DNA from: Deltaproteobacteria bacterium
GTDB lineage: Bacteria; Myxococcota_A; Polyangia; Polyangiales; Houyiibacteriaceae
Direction: 5' to 3'
Length of the DNA: 64,000 nt
NCBI GenBank assembly: GCA_017644045.1
Contig: JAEPMI010000013.1
Span: 62,001-126,000 of the forward strand
Shown here: piece by piece, positions 1-7,716 of the stretch
How the letters are laid out: every line of letters starts with the position of its first letter
Numbering within the stretch: position 1 is the stretch's first letter
Position numbers and translations under genes: made by a program
Notes under the pieces: generated by a model
The model's input: only the letters and a program-made list of their open reading frames with translations
Databases searched by the model: none
What the model was told of the DNA's origin: nothing

Positions 1-1
1 G

Positions 2-655
2 GGCGACGGCAAGACCGTTCGCATGGTCACGACCGATGGCCACCGGCTGAGCAAGGCCGAGCAGGCGCTCGACGCGGAGAGCCCGATGCTCGATTTCTCG
101 ATGCTCGTTCCGCACAAGGGTGTCGGCGAGCTCAAGCGGGTCGTCGACGACGCGAAGACCGCGGCCAAGGGTGGCGACGAGACGCCGGTGGTCCAGGTCG
201 CGACCGCGGGCGGGAACGCCTTCTTCCAGAGCGGTGACCTGCTCCTCAGCGTGAAGCTGGCCGACGAGCAGTTCCCTCCCTACGACAAGGTCATCCCGCA
301 GCAGCAGTCCAAGCGGATGGTCTGCGGTCGCGCCAAGCTCATCGACTCGCTCCGGCGCATCAGTCTCGTAGCGAACGACAAGAGCGGCGGCGTCCAGCTC
401 CACCTCGAGCCGGGCATGCTCAAGATCCAGAGCCAGAGCCCCGACGTCGGTGAAGGCACCGAAGAGGTCGAGATCGACTACGCCGACGAAGCCATCTCGG
501 TCGGCTTCAACGCCCGCTACCTCCTCGACGCCCTCGGCGCGCTCCCGCACGACGAGGTCGCCATCGAGCTCAGCGGCTCCCTCGACCCCGGCGTGATCAA
601 GCCGGTCGGCGAAGGCGTCGACTACGTCGGCGTCATCATGCCGATGAGGATCTGA
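2..655 (+). CDS. dnaN: DNA polymerase III beta subunit (sliding clamp), C-terminal part
   Basis: The processivity clamp of the replicative polymerase, acting as a ring dimer around DNA. The reading frame is open from base 2, so the 5' part of the gene lies outside the window; about 217 residues, the middle and C-terminal clamp domains, are visible. Diagnostic stretches are MVTTDGHRLS near the start of the visible part, the domain-3 region around FNARYLLDAL, and the classic C-terminus VIMPMRI, where the hydrophobic tail forms part of the partner-binding pocket. In many bacteria dnaN lies near dnaA/recF/gyrB, but here it is followed by a cation-efflux gene in the same reading frame. Identification is firm. 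Confidence 0.95.
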   Translation, partial: GDGKTVRMVTTDGHRLSKAEQALDAESPMLDFSMLVPHKGVGELKRVVDDAKTAAKGGDETPVVQVATAGGNAFFQSGDLLLSVKLADEQFPPYDKVIPQQQSKRMVCGRAKLIDSLRRISLVANDKSGGVQLHLEPGMLKIQSQSPDVGEGTEEVEIDYADEAISVGFNARYLLDALGALPHDEVAIELSGSLDPGVIKPVGEGVDYVGVIMPMRI

Positions 656-679
656 ACGAGGGGCAGCACCCCGACGTTC

Positions 680-715
680 CCCTCGCCCTCACCCTCGCCC
701 TTGCCCTCACCCTCT
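680..715. repeat. Hexamer array (CCCTCR-like) carrying the start codon of the next gene
   Basis: Six consecutive hexamers read ccctcg, ccctca, ccctcg, cccttg, ccctca and ccctct. The fourth unit supplies the TTG (701-703) that is the only ATG/GTG/TTG start in the frame between the dnaN stop and the first membrane segment of the downstream protein. The unit is two codons long, so copy-number change would not break the frame. Confidence 0.7.
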
Positions 716-1612
716 CAGGGCTCGAGTGCCGCCAACCGCATCGCCCTCCTCGCGGTCGCGATCTCCGCTGCCCTCACCGCGCTCCTCGCCTGGGTCTACG
801 TCCGCTTCGACAGCCAGCTCGCGCTCGCGCAGGCGGCCGACAGCTTCAGCGACACGCTGACCCAGGTCGTGCTCGCCGTGTCGGTCTTCATCGCCGCTCG
901 CCCGGCCGACCGAGACCACCAGTTCGGCCACCAACGCGCCGAGCCGATCGCCGCGCTCGTCGCGTCGGTGATGATCGGCGTCGTCTCGATCGAAGTCCTC
1001 CGTGAGTCGATCGGAGCCCTCCTCGGCGAGACGGACCCCGACCTCCACTGGTCGCTGCCCGCCGTCTTCGGCGCCAAGGCGCTCTCGAAGCTCTTCCTCG
1101 CATGGGTGAGTCGGCGCGGCTCGGACGAGAGTCCGGTGCTGCGCGCGATCCACGTGGACTCACGAAACGACGTCGCGCTGAGCACCCTCGCGGTCGGCGG
1201 CTACTTCGCTGCACGTCACGGCTACGAGAGCCTCGACGCCTGGCTCGCGCTGCCCATCGGTCTCTGGATCGGGTGGTCCGCCATCGGCCTCGCGCGCGAG
1301 ACCTTGCCGCTGCTGATGGGCGAGGCGCCGAGCGTCGAGCGACAGCACCAGCTCGAAGCGGTAGCCGAGTCGATCGAGGGCGTGCTCCGCGCGGTCCTCC
1401 TTCGAGCGCAGCACGTGGGCACCGAGCTCGATCTCGACGTGCGCGTGGAGGCGGATCCGAGCATCACGCTCGAGGAAGCGCGTCGCCTCGGCAGTCACGT
1501 CGAGGAGCGGCTGCTCGAAGAAGCCGACGTCAGCCACGTGATGGTCCACGTGGCGCCGCCCTCCGAACCCGTCGATTCAGCGGCGCCGGCGGACCAGGAC
1601 CAGAGCGAGTAG
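701..1612 (+). CDS. Cation diffusion facilitator (CDF) family metal transporter
   Basis: An inner-membrane divalent-cation/proton antiporter of 303 residues, the usual CDF length. Six hydrophobic segments precede a cytoplasmic C-terminal dimerisation domain (about residues 210-290). The metal-site pair in TM2 is Asp47-x3-Asp51 (motif ADSFSD) and TM5 carries a D-S-R-N-D motif. The loop DHQFGHQRAEPIAAL is the typical HxYGHxRxE-type signature between TM2 and TM3. The start is a TTG inside a hexamer repeat with no good ribosome site nearby; no other ATG/GTG/TTG exists between the dnaN stop and the first membrane helix, so it is the best choice but not secure. The metal (Zn, Fe, Co or Mn) cannot be read from the sequence. 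The 3' end overlaps the convergent gene by 36 bases. Confidence 0.85.
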   Translation: MPSPSQGSSAANRIALLAVAISAALTALLAWVYVRFDSQLALAQAADSFSDTLTQVVLAVSVFIAARPADRDHQFGHQRAEPIAALVASVMIGVVSIEVLRESIGALLGETDPDLHWSLPAVFGAKALSKLFLAWVSRRGSDESPVLRAIHVDSRNDVALSTLAVGGYFAARHGYESLDAWLALPIGLWIGWSAIGLARETLPLLMGEAPSVERQHQLEAVAESIEGVLRAVLLRAQHVGTELDLDVRVEADPSITLEEARRLGSHVEERLLEEADVSHVMVHVAPPSEPVDSAAPADQDQSE

Positions 1613-4600
1613 CGCCAGCGACACCAGCGGCGCGTCGCTGCGACCGCTCGGGGTCCGGCAACCGCAGCCACTGCTGGTGGGTTCCTCGTCGCACGGGGCG
1701 GTGCCCTCGGCGCAGGACAGGTAGCCGAGCTCGTCGTCGTCCAGCTCGAGCAGGAAGCGCGCGATCAGTCGCCGCTCGTCCTCGGTGAGCTCGACCGCGA
1801 CACCGCCCTCGCCATGGCTCGCGATCGCGTCTTCGAGCGTCGCCGCCGATCCGTCGTGGAAGTAGGGCGCGCTCTGCCACACACCGCGAAGGGTCGGCGT
1901 GTCGATGCCATCGAGGGTGCCCCCGAGTCGGCCGCCGCTGTCGGCGGTGATGGTCCCGACGTCGTGGCGGACGTCGAGGGCCGAGTCGGTCAGTCGCTCG
2001 CCGGAGTGGCAGGACTGGCAGCCGCTGGTCTCGAAGAGCGCGCGCCCCTCGAGGGCCTCGGCCGTGAATTCGCCGTCGGGCGTCTTGAACGGGCTGCGCG
2101 GGAACGAGTCGAGCGTGCCGACGTAGGCCGCCAGTGCGTCGAGGCGCTCCGAGAGGCCGGCCTTCGGCTCACCGAGCGGGTCCATGGTGGCCTCGAAGTC
2201 CTCGTCGCTCAGCAGACCGGGCCCGCCGAAGTGCAGCCGCATGTCGTTCTCGAAGTCCTGGATCTCGTCGAAGTTGCCGCTCCAGTGCACCGGGCCGTGG
2301 GCCGTGCCCGCGCGGCCGCGCAGGTCGGTCGTGTTCCGGAGGCCCTCGCCGCGGCTGGTGAAGTCCCAGGTCCGGCCGTCGTGGTCCCCGCCCAGGTGGC
2401 AGCTCGCGCAGCTGATGTAGCCGTCCTGGCTCATCGCGTGGCCGTCGTAGAAGATCTGCTTCCCGAGCAGGACGGTCGGGTCGAGGGGCTCGGTGCCGAC
2501 CGTGGACACGCTGGCGAGGGTGGTCGGCCGGGCGTCGTCGCCGGCCAAGAGCGCGGAAACATCCACGATCTCCACGGTCCTCGACAGGAAGCTCTGGACC
2601 CAGAGGCGGCCGCTCCCATCGAGCGTGAGGCCCTGCGGCGCCAGGCCGGTGGCGAAGCCGCCCACCAGACGGCCCGTGAAGGCGTCCAAGACGTCCACTC
2701 GGTTGGTGCCCTGGCTGACCACGAAGGCGAGGTCTGCAGCCGGGCTGAGGGCCACGGCGACGGTCATGTCGTGGTCATCGAGGTCCACCCGCTCGCCCAG
2801 CACCTCGGCGCCAGTCGCCAGGTCGATCTGTGCAATCGTCGTACGGATGGTGTTGTCCGGGTCGAGGGCCTCCCCGTCGCGGACCGGACCGCGGCCGAGG
2901 TTGTCCTTCTTGCCGGCGATCCAGGCGCGGGTTCCGTCGGGGGAGACGGTGATCGAGCTGAGGTAGTTGGGGACGCCGCGACCGCTGCTCGAGGTGTCGG
3001 GGCCGGGGTCGTCCACGAGCTCGGTGGTGCCCTGAAGCGTGAGCGCGGCGTCGAGCCGGAACACCTCGGCGACCTCGGGTCCGCTCCGGAAGCGGGTCAC
3101 GAGCACCGTGTCGCCCTGGATGGCGATGCCGCGCGGGACCACGACACCGGCCGGACCCAGCTCGGTCCGGTCGGTGATCGCGCCGCCCTCGATGGCGATG
3201 ACCTCGCCGGTGCCCTGGAGGGTGGCCAGCACCCGGTCGCCGGCCGCGGCGACTCCGTAGGGGGCCGCGCCGTAGCGGAGCGCGATGCGGTCGAGCTCGT
3301 CGCCCGAGTCGGGGTCGAGCACCACGATCGCGTCGTCGTCCTCGGCGGCGACCCAGAGGCGGCCGTCACTGGTCTGCGCGACCGTACGCGGGTTCGTGCC
3401 GGCCGCGACCTCGAAGGCGACCGTGCGGGAGTCGGCGTCGATGGCGGTGAGCGTCCCGGCGTCCGGGTTCACCACGAAGGCCATCCCGCGCGCGTCGTCG
3501 ACCACGATGGTGCTCGAGCGACTCGGCGGGGTTTCGAGGAGCGGTCGGTGGATGATCTGCGTGGCGGCGCAGGTACGACTCGCGCCCTCGGCGGTCGTGA
3601 CCCGGAGGCGCACCGAGTGGCGCGCGGCCTCGGTGAAGGCGTGGGCGAGGACCGGTGCGTCGGTGGTGAGGGTCTCGCCCTCGACCGTCCAGGCGTAGGT
3701 CGCGCCGGCGCCGGCGTCTTCTGCGGTGAGCGTGACCTCGATGCCGACCTCGGTGGGATCGGCGTTGGCGATCGCGCAGGTCGGCGAGACCAACGTGTCG
3801 CCGGTGGCGAAGGTCGCGGTGAAGGTCTCGGCGACGGGGTTGCCGACCAGGTCGGTCACGCCGCCGGCGGGGAGCACGATCTCGTAGCTGGTGTTCTCGG
3901 CGAGCGACTCGTCCGGCCAGAAGCTCAGGACGGTCTGCGACGCGCCGAACACGCCCGCGAGGGGCTCGCCGGCGTTCGGGCCCGTGAGCGGGCGGACCTG
4001 GATGGAGTCCGTGTCCACCGACGCGAGCTCGATCTGGTCGGTGAAGGAGAGGAAGATCCGCGAGCTCGGCGGCACGGCGGTGGATCCGTCCCGCGGGAAG
4101 GTCTGCATCATCGCCGGCCCGGTCGTGTCGCGCTCGGCGGCGTGGACCGCCATGACCGTGCCGATGCCGACCTCGTCGTCGCTGAGCACGATCATGTTGC
4201 CGACCGGCAGACCGAACTGGTCGTCGATGAACTGACCCTGCAGCTCGCCGCGCATCGTGCGGCCCTCGACGTACTGGACCATCTCGGGCGCGGCGAGGTT
4301 GGTGAGGTCGTATTTGTAGTTGCCGGCGTTCGGCCGCATCGAGCCCACGAAGGCGTAGCCCTGTCCGAAGGAGACGTACTCGCTGTCGGGCGTCTCGACC
4401 GAGCCGAGCATCGTGATCGCGGCCGGGTCGGTGGTCACGTCGTAGACGCGGAGCGGCGTGAGCAGGTACGCCTCGCCGCCGTAGAAGCCGCCGATGTAGC
4501 TCTCCTGGTCGGGGAGCTCGCTGGCGAGCAGGCCCGGGTTCCAGGGATCGGTCACGTCGACGGTGGCGACGCCGGCGAACTCCTTGGGCGTGGTGATCAC

Positions 4601-5218
4601 CAGGTGGTTGCCCAGCGCCCAGAGCGGACCGGCGATGACCCCGCCGAGCTCGTCGGTGGTGAGCCGCGCCGCGACGCTCGGGTTCTCGAGGTCCGTGGTG
4701 TCGACCACGTGCAGCCCGGTGCTGGTGCCGCCGACGTAGAGCGCGGCGCCTTGCCAGAAGACACCCCAGACCGCCTCCGTGTTGTCTCCGTACTCGACCC
4801 CCTCGATGTCGACCTCCGAGACGAGCACCGGCTCGATGACGTCGGTGAGGTCCCAGAGCTCGACCCCGAGCCCGTTGATCATCGCCGCGTAGGTCCGCCA
4901 TTCGGTACCATCGAAGCGCTTCTGGAACGTGACCTGATGCGACTCGGCCTCGCCGTCGCCATGGTTGCTCTCGAACGCGCTGAGGAAGCGCGGCCGGTAG
5001 GGGTCCGAGATGTCCCAGAACGAATGGGTCGCGTTGCCCGCGAGCAGCAACGCACCGTTCACCACGCAGGGCTGATTGTGCTTCTTGCTCGCGTCCGTGA
5101 GCATCGCGGTGCTGATCACCCCGCCGACCTCGCTGGGCGCGAAGGCACGGTTGGGGATCGACTGCGCCGCGGCGGGTGCAGCCAGCGCGAGGGTCAGGAG
5201 AAGGGTGAGCGCACGCAT
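1577..5218 (-). CDS. Large secreted LVIVD / Ig-like / beta-propeller / di-heme peroxidase-like protein with MYXO-CTERM-like anchor
   Basis: A 1213-residue exported protein. After a signal peptide (about 1-19, ending AAAQ) come LVIVD-type repeats (about 30-350), a bacterial Ig-like domain (about 370-475), a PKD-like region (480-560) and YVTN-like propeller repeats (570-900). A di-heme cytochrome-c-peroxidase/MauG-like module follows, with heme motifs CASCH (937-941) and CQSCH (1067-1071). The tail, with a GCGC motif, a hydrophobic run and RRRR, resembles MYXO-CTERM sorting signals, so surface anchoring is inferred. Di-heme members of this family oxidise or reduce small molecules or proteins; the substrate here is unknown. 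The ATG at 5218 directly precedes the signal peptide. The stop lies within the convergent CDF gene. Confidence 0.85.
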   Translation of the reverse strand: MRALTLLLTLALAAPAAAQSIPNRAFAPSEVGGVISTAMLTDASKKHNQPCVVNGALLLAGNATHSFWDISDPYRPRFLSAFESNHGDGEAESHQVTFQKRFDGTEWRTYAAMINGLGVELWDLTDVIEPVLVSEVDIEGVEYGDNTEAVWGVFWQGAALYVGGTSTGLHVVDTTDLENPSVAARLTTDELGGVIAGPLWALGNHLVITTPKEFAGVATVDVTDPWNPGLLASELPDQESYIGGFYGGEAYLLTPLRVYDVTTDPAAITMLGSVETPDSEYVSFGQGYAFVGSMRPNAGNYKYDLTNLAAPEMVQYVEGRTMRGELQGQFIDDQFGLPVGNMIVLSDDEVGIGTVMAVHAAERDTTGPAMMQTFPRDGSTAVPPSSRIFLSFTDQIELASVDTDSIQVRPLTGPNAGEPLAGVFGASQTVLSFWPDESLAENTSYEIVLPAGGVTDLVGNPVAETFTATFATGDTLVSPTCAIANADPTEVGIEVTLTAEDAGAGATYAWTVEGETLTTDAPVLAHAFTEAARHSVRLRVTTAEGASRTCAATQIIHRPLLETPPSRSSTIVVDDARGMAFVVNPDAGTLTAIDADSRTVAFEVAAGTNPRTVAQTSDGRLWVAAEDDDAIVVLDPDSGDELDRIALRYGAAPYGVAAAGDRVLATLQGTGEVIAIEGGAITDRTELGPAGVVVPRGIAIQGDTVLVTRFRSGPEVAEVFRLDAALTLQGTTELVDDPGPDTSSSGRGVPNYLSSITVSPDGTRAWIAGKKDNLGRGPVRDGEALDPDNTIRTTIAQIDLATGAEVLGERVDLDDHDMTVAVALSPAADLAFVVSQGTNRVDVLDAFTGRLVGGFATGLAPQGLTLDGSGRLWVQSFLSRTVEIVDVSALLAGDDARPTTLASVSTVGTEPLDPTVLLGKQIFYDGHAMSQDGYISCASCHLGGDHDGRTWDFTSRGEGLRNTTDLRGRAGTAHGPVHWSGNFDEIQDFENDMRLHFGGPGLLSDEDFEATMDPLGEPKAGLSERLDALAAYVGTLDSFPRSPFKTPDGEFTAEALEGRALFETSGCQSCHSGERLTDSALDVRHDVGTITADSGGRLGGTLDGIDTPTLRGVWQSAPYFHDGSAATLEDAIASHGEGGVAVELTEDERRLIARFLLELDDDELGYLSCAEGTAPCDEEPTSSGCGCRTPSGRSDAPLVSLALLALVLVRRRR

Positions 5219-5263
5219 TGGCCCGGCAGAATAACGGGACCGGCCCCGCCGAGCACGATTCGC

Positions 5264-5797
5264 TCAGCCAGCTGAAAGCTCGTGGACGGAGGCGGTTTCG
5301 GAGTCGTCGTCGTCCTCGTCCTCGTCGTCGTCTTCGTCCTCGGCGTCGAGGGTGACGCCTTCGGGCAGCGCGATCAGGCGCGGGTCGCCGGCGCGGACCT
5401 CTTCGGAGATCAGCACGAAGTTGCGGCCGACCTTCTTCCACTTCTGCTCGAGGGTGGTCTCGGCGACGAGCATCGTCCGCAGGTCGTACCAGCGGATCTT
5501 GATGAACGCCTTGGCGTCCTCTTTGTCCTCGCCGACCTGGACGTGGATGATCTCGCTGTCGGCGATCTGCATCCCCTCGTGCCAGTCGTGGTGGGTCAGG
5601 CTGAAGGCGGTCCGGTAGGTCGGCGCCACGCGCTGGGTCGCCAGGTCCATCCGGTCCCAGCGGACCTCGTCGTTGAGGCCGACGACCGCGTCGCGGAGGG
5701 TCTCCTCGGTGCTGACGTTGTTGAAGATGCAGCCCTGGGCCAGCGCGAGGAGCGCCAGCGGGCCGAGCCAACGGAGGGAGAGCGTGGACGCGCGCAT
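5264..5797 (-). CDS. Putative lipoprotein with acidic C-terminal tail, unknown function
   Basis: I do not recognise a family. From the ATG at 5797 the product is 177 residues: a basic n-region, a hydrophobic core and an approximate lipobox LAQGC, so it is probably a membrane-anchored lipoprotein. A longer reading from 5833 would put twelve residues before this signal and is less likely. The body is mixed alpha/beta with many charged residues, and the tail holds a run of Asp/Glu (EDEDDDEDEDDDD region) that may bind cations. It is transcribed towards the large di-heme protein gene and away from udk, with 45 bases before the next stop-to-start gap. No operon partner explains its role. Confidence 0.6.
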   Translation of the reverse strand: MRASTLSLRWLGPLALLALAQGCIFNNVSTEETLRDAVVGLNDEVRWDRMDLATQRVAPTYRTAFSLTHHDWHEGMQIADSEIIHVQVGEDKEDAKAFIKIRWYDLRTMLVAETTLEQKWKKVGRNFVLISEEVRAGDPRLIALPEGVTLDAEDEDDDEDEDDDDSETASVHELSAG

Positions 5798-5911
5798 GGG
5801 GTGACCGTAGAGAGCGCCGGCTCGGGCGGGCAAGAAAGCGGCAGGGTCGCGATCCCCACTTTGGTCCGTACCTGTGGATGGAAGCGGCCTGCTCGGTGTA
5901 TTCCGTCACCC

Positions 5912-6550
5912 ATGACACTGGTCATCGGCATCGCGGGCGGCACCGGCTCGGGGAAGACCACCATCGCGCGGAAGATCGAGTCCTCGGTCCCGATCGAGCA
6001 GGTCAACCGGATCGAGCACGACAGCTACTACCGGGACCGGGCCGACCTCACCTACGAGGAGCGCTGCAAGCTCAACTTCGATCACCCCAGCGCGCTGGAG
6101 ACGGCGCTCTTCGTCGAGCACGTGAAGGCGCTCAAGGGCGGAGAGACGGTCGAGGTGCCCATCTACGACTTCACCAAGCACCGCCGGAAGGAAGAGACCC
6201 GGCGGGTGTCGGCGAAGCCGATCCTGATCCTCGAGGGCATTCTCGCGCTGGCCGAGCCGGACCTCCGCGAGCAGATGGACATCAAGCTCTACGTGGACAC
6301 CGACGCCGACATCCGCGCCTTCCGCCGGATCCGCCGCGACCTCGAGCAGCGCGGGCGCGACTTCGAGTCCATTCGCGAGCAGTACTACGACACCGTCCGG
6401 CCGATGCACCTGCAGTTCGTCGAGCCCTCGAAGCGCTGGGCCGACCTCATCCTCCCCGAAGGTGGGGACAATCGAGTCGCGCTCGACGTGCTGATGGCGA
6501 AGCTGAAGTCCGTGATCGGCACGCATTCGTCCATTCCGCCCGCGCGCTGA
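5912..6550 (+). CDS. udk: Uridine kinase
   Basis: A cytosolic pyrimidine-salvage enzyme that phosphorylates uridine or cytidine with ATP or GTP to UMP/CMP. It has 212 residues, the standard length. The P-loop GGTGSGKTT lies at residues 9-17. The uridine-binding segment HDSYYRD, the FDHPSALE block and the PIYDFTKH motif are all in family order, followed by the LID-like Arg-rich region (RRIRRDLEQRGR). The ATG at 5912 puts the beta-strand MTLVIGIAGG immediately before the P-loop; the longer upstream open frame has no homology-like content. No clear ribosome-binding site is visible. It is transcribed divergently from the lipoprotein gene. Confidence 0.95.
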   Translation: MTLVIGIAGGTGSGKTTIARKIESSVPIEQVNRIEHDSYYRDRADLTYEERCKLNFDHPSALETALFVEHVKALKGGETVEVPIYDFTKHRRKEETRRVSAKPILILEGILALAEPDLREQMDIKLYVDTDADIRAFRRIRRDLEQRGRDFESIREQYYDTVRPMHLQFVEPSKRWADLILPEGGDNRVALDVLMAKLKSVIGTHSSIPPAR

Positions 6551-6565
6551 GTCGAGCTCCTCTGG

Positions 6566-6608
6566 ACGAATTGACCCTGGTCCGGGCGGCCGGCATGGCC
6601 TAATTCGT
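6566..6608. other. Inverted repeat ACGAATT-N29-AATTCGT upstream of the lipoprotein pair
   Basis: A perfect 7-bp inverted repeat, unusually AT-rich for this genome, lies between the udk stop and the ribosome site of the next gene. It could be a regulator site or an mRNA stem; nothing more can be said from sequence. Confidence 0.35.
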
Positions 6609-6621
6609 ACTGGAGGTGGAG

Positions 6622-7716
6622 ATGCGGGGGATTCTGGTCGGGCTGCTCCTGACGTCGTTGCTGGGCTGCGGAGACGACGACTCCGATGGGAGCGTCGACG
6701 CGTTCACGCCGATGGACGTCGTGACGGAGGGCTCGCCGGTGGGCGGCGCCTGCGCCACCGAGGCGGACTGTCGGGCTGGACTCCAGTGTGACGACGGCCT
6801 CGCCGACAGCCGAGGTCGTGGCTGGCCCGAGGGCTACTGCACTCGGGGTTGCTCCACCGACGCCGACTGCCCCTTCGGGGCGCGGTGTGCCGTGCGCTAC
6901 TTCGACGATGCCGACAACGAGGTGCTCGGTTGCATGGCGACGTGCGAGCGGGACGCCGCGAGCCGCGGCGGATGCCGGGATGGGTACGTTTGCTCCTTCG
7001 ACGGCCTGTGCGACCTGGGCTGCACGACCGACGAGCACTGCCGCAACGCGGGTCGGCCGAACGCGGTCTGCGAGCTCGACACCGGTCGCTGCAACTTCGG
7101 CGAGGTCGCGGGGGCGCTCGACGGAGACGACTGCAGCATCGACGCGGACTGCGGCCCGCACCAGACCTGCATCGTCGGTCGCTGCACGACCTACAACTGC
7201 GACCTGGGCGGCGAGTGGGCCTGCACCAACGGCTGGACCTGCTCGACGCTGCCGCTGGCTTGGGACGCGCTCTTGTCGCTCTGCTCGCCGCCCTGCGACT
7301 TCATGGGTACCTGCCCGGCGGCTTCCGAGTGCGTCCCCGAGGAAGCCGATCCCTCCGGCGCCGCGACGGGGCCGCACTGCTTCCTCTCCGCGAGCAACGG
7401 CGGCGGCGCGTCGCCCGACGCGCGCATCGGCGACGCCTGCTCGACCAACGCGGACTGCCCGCCGCGCGGCGGCCTCGAGAGCTGCCAGAACGGCTTCTGT
7501 ACCTCGCTCTACTGCGCGGCCGCCTCGCTCCCGAGCGCGCTCGCCGGGTGCGAGGACGGAGCGGTGTGCTGGACGGTGGATCTGGACCCCGACGTCGTCG
7601 GCCGGACGAGCTCCGAGTTCGCCGCCCTCGGCGTCTGTCGCCGGGACTGCAGCGCCGACGCGGATGTCTGCAGCGCGGGTCAAACCTGCTTCGAAGGAGC
7701 GTGCGTCGATGGCTGA
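6622..7716 (+). CDS. Cysteine-rich lipoprotein, unknown function
   Basis: A 364-residue exported lipoprotein. The lipobox LLGC is followed by GDDD, so the mature protein begins with a lipidated Cys and an acidic linker. The remainder is a series of cysteine-rich modules of the form C-x(5-6)-DC-x(4-8)-C-x-G-x-C (for example EADC, TDADC, TNADC, SIDADC), which suggests many disulfides in the periplasm or on the cell surface. Such repeats are common in myxobacterial secreted proteins of unknown role. The ATG at 6622 is favoured over the GTG at 6616 because a GGAGG site ends six bases before it. The stop overlaps the start of the next lipoprotein gene by eight bases, so the two are very likely translated together. 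Confidence 0.75.
   Translation: MRGILVGLLLTSLLGCGDDDSDGSVDAFTPMDVVTEGSPVGGACATEADCRAGLQCDDGLADSRGRGWPEGYCTRGCSTDADCPFGARCAVRYFDDADNEVLGCMATCERDAASRGGCRDGYVCSFDGLCDLGCTTDEHCRNAGRPNAVCELDTGRCNFGEVAGALDGDDCSIDADCGPHQTCIVGRCTTYNCDLGGEWACTNGWTCSTLPLAWDALLSLCSPPCDFMGTCPAASECVPEEADPSGAATGPHCFLSASNGGGASPDARIGDACSTNADCPPRGGLESCQNGFCTSLYCAAASLPSALAGCEDGAVCWTVDLDPDVVGRTSSEFAALGVCRRDCSADADVCSAGQTCFEGACVDG

Noticed and set aside
1814-5275. A 1153-residue open frame on the plus strand
   Set aside because: It is antisense to the di-heme/propeller protein, has an Arg/Gly/Val/Asp-biased composition and no domain; long antisense frames are expected at this GC content.
3366-5918. An 850-residue minus-strand frame overlapping two real genes
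   Set aside because: It runs through the 5' part of the large secreted protein and a lipoprotein in another phase, and is almost entirely Arg/Pro/Ala low complexity.
6571-6606. TTGACC and TAATTC as a sigma-70 promoter before the cysteine-rich lipoprotein
   Set aside because: The spacer would be 24 bases, too long for a functional promoter.
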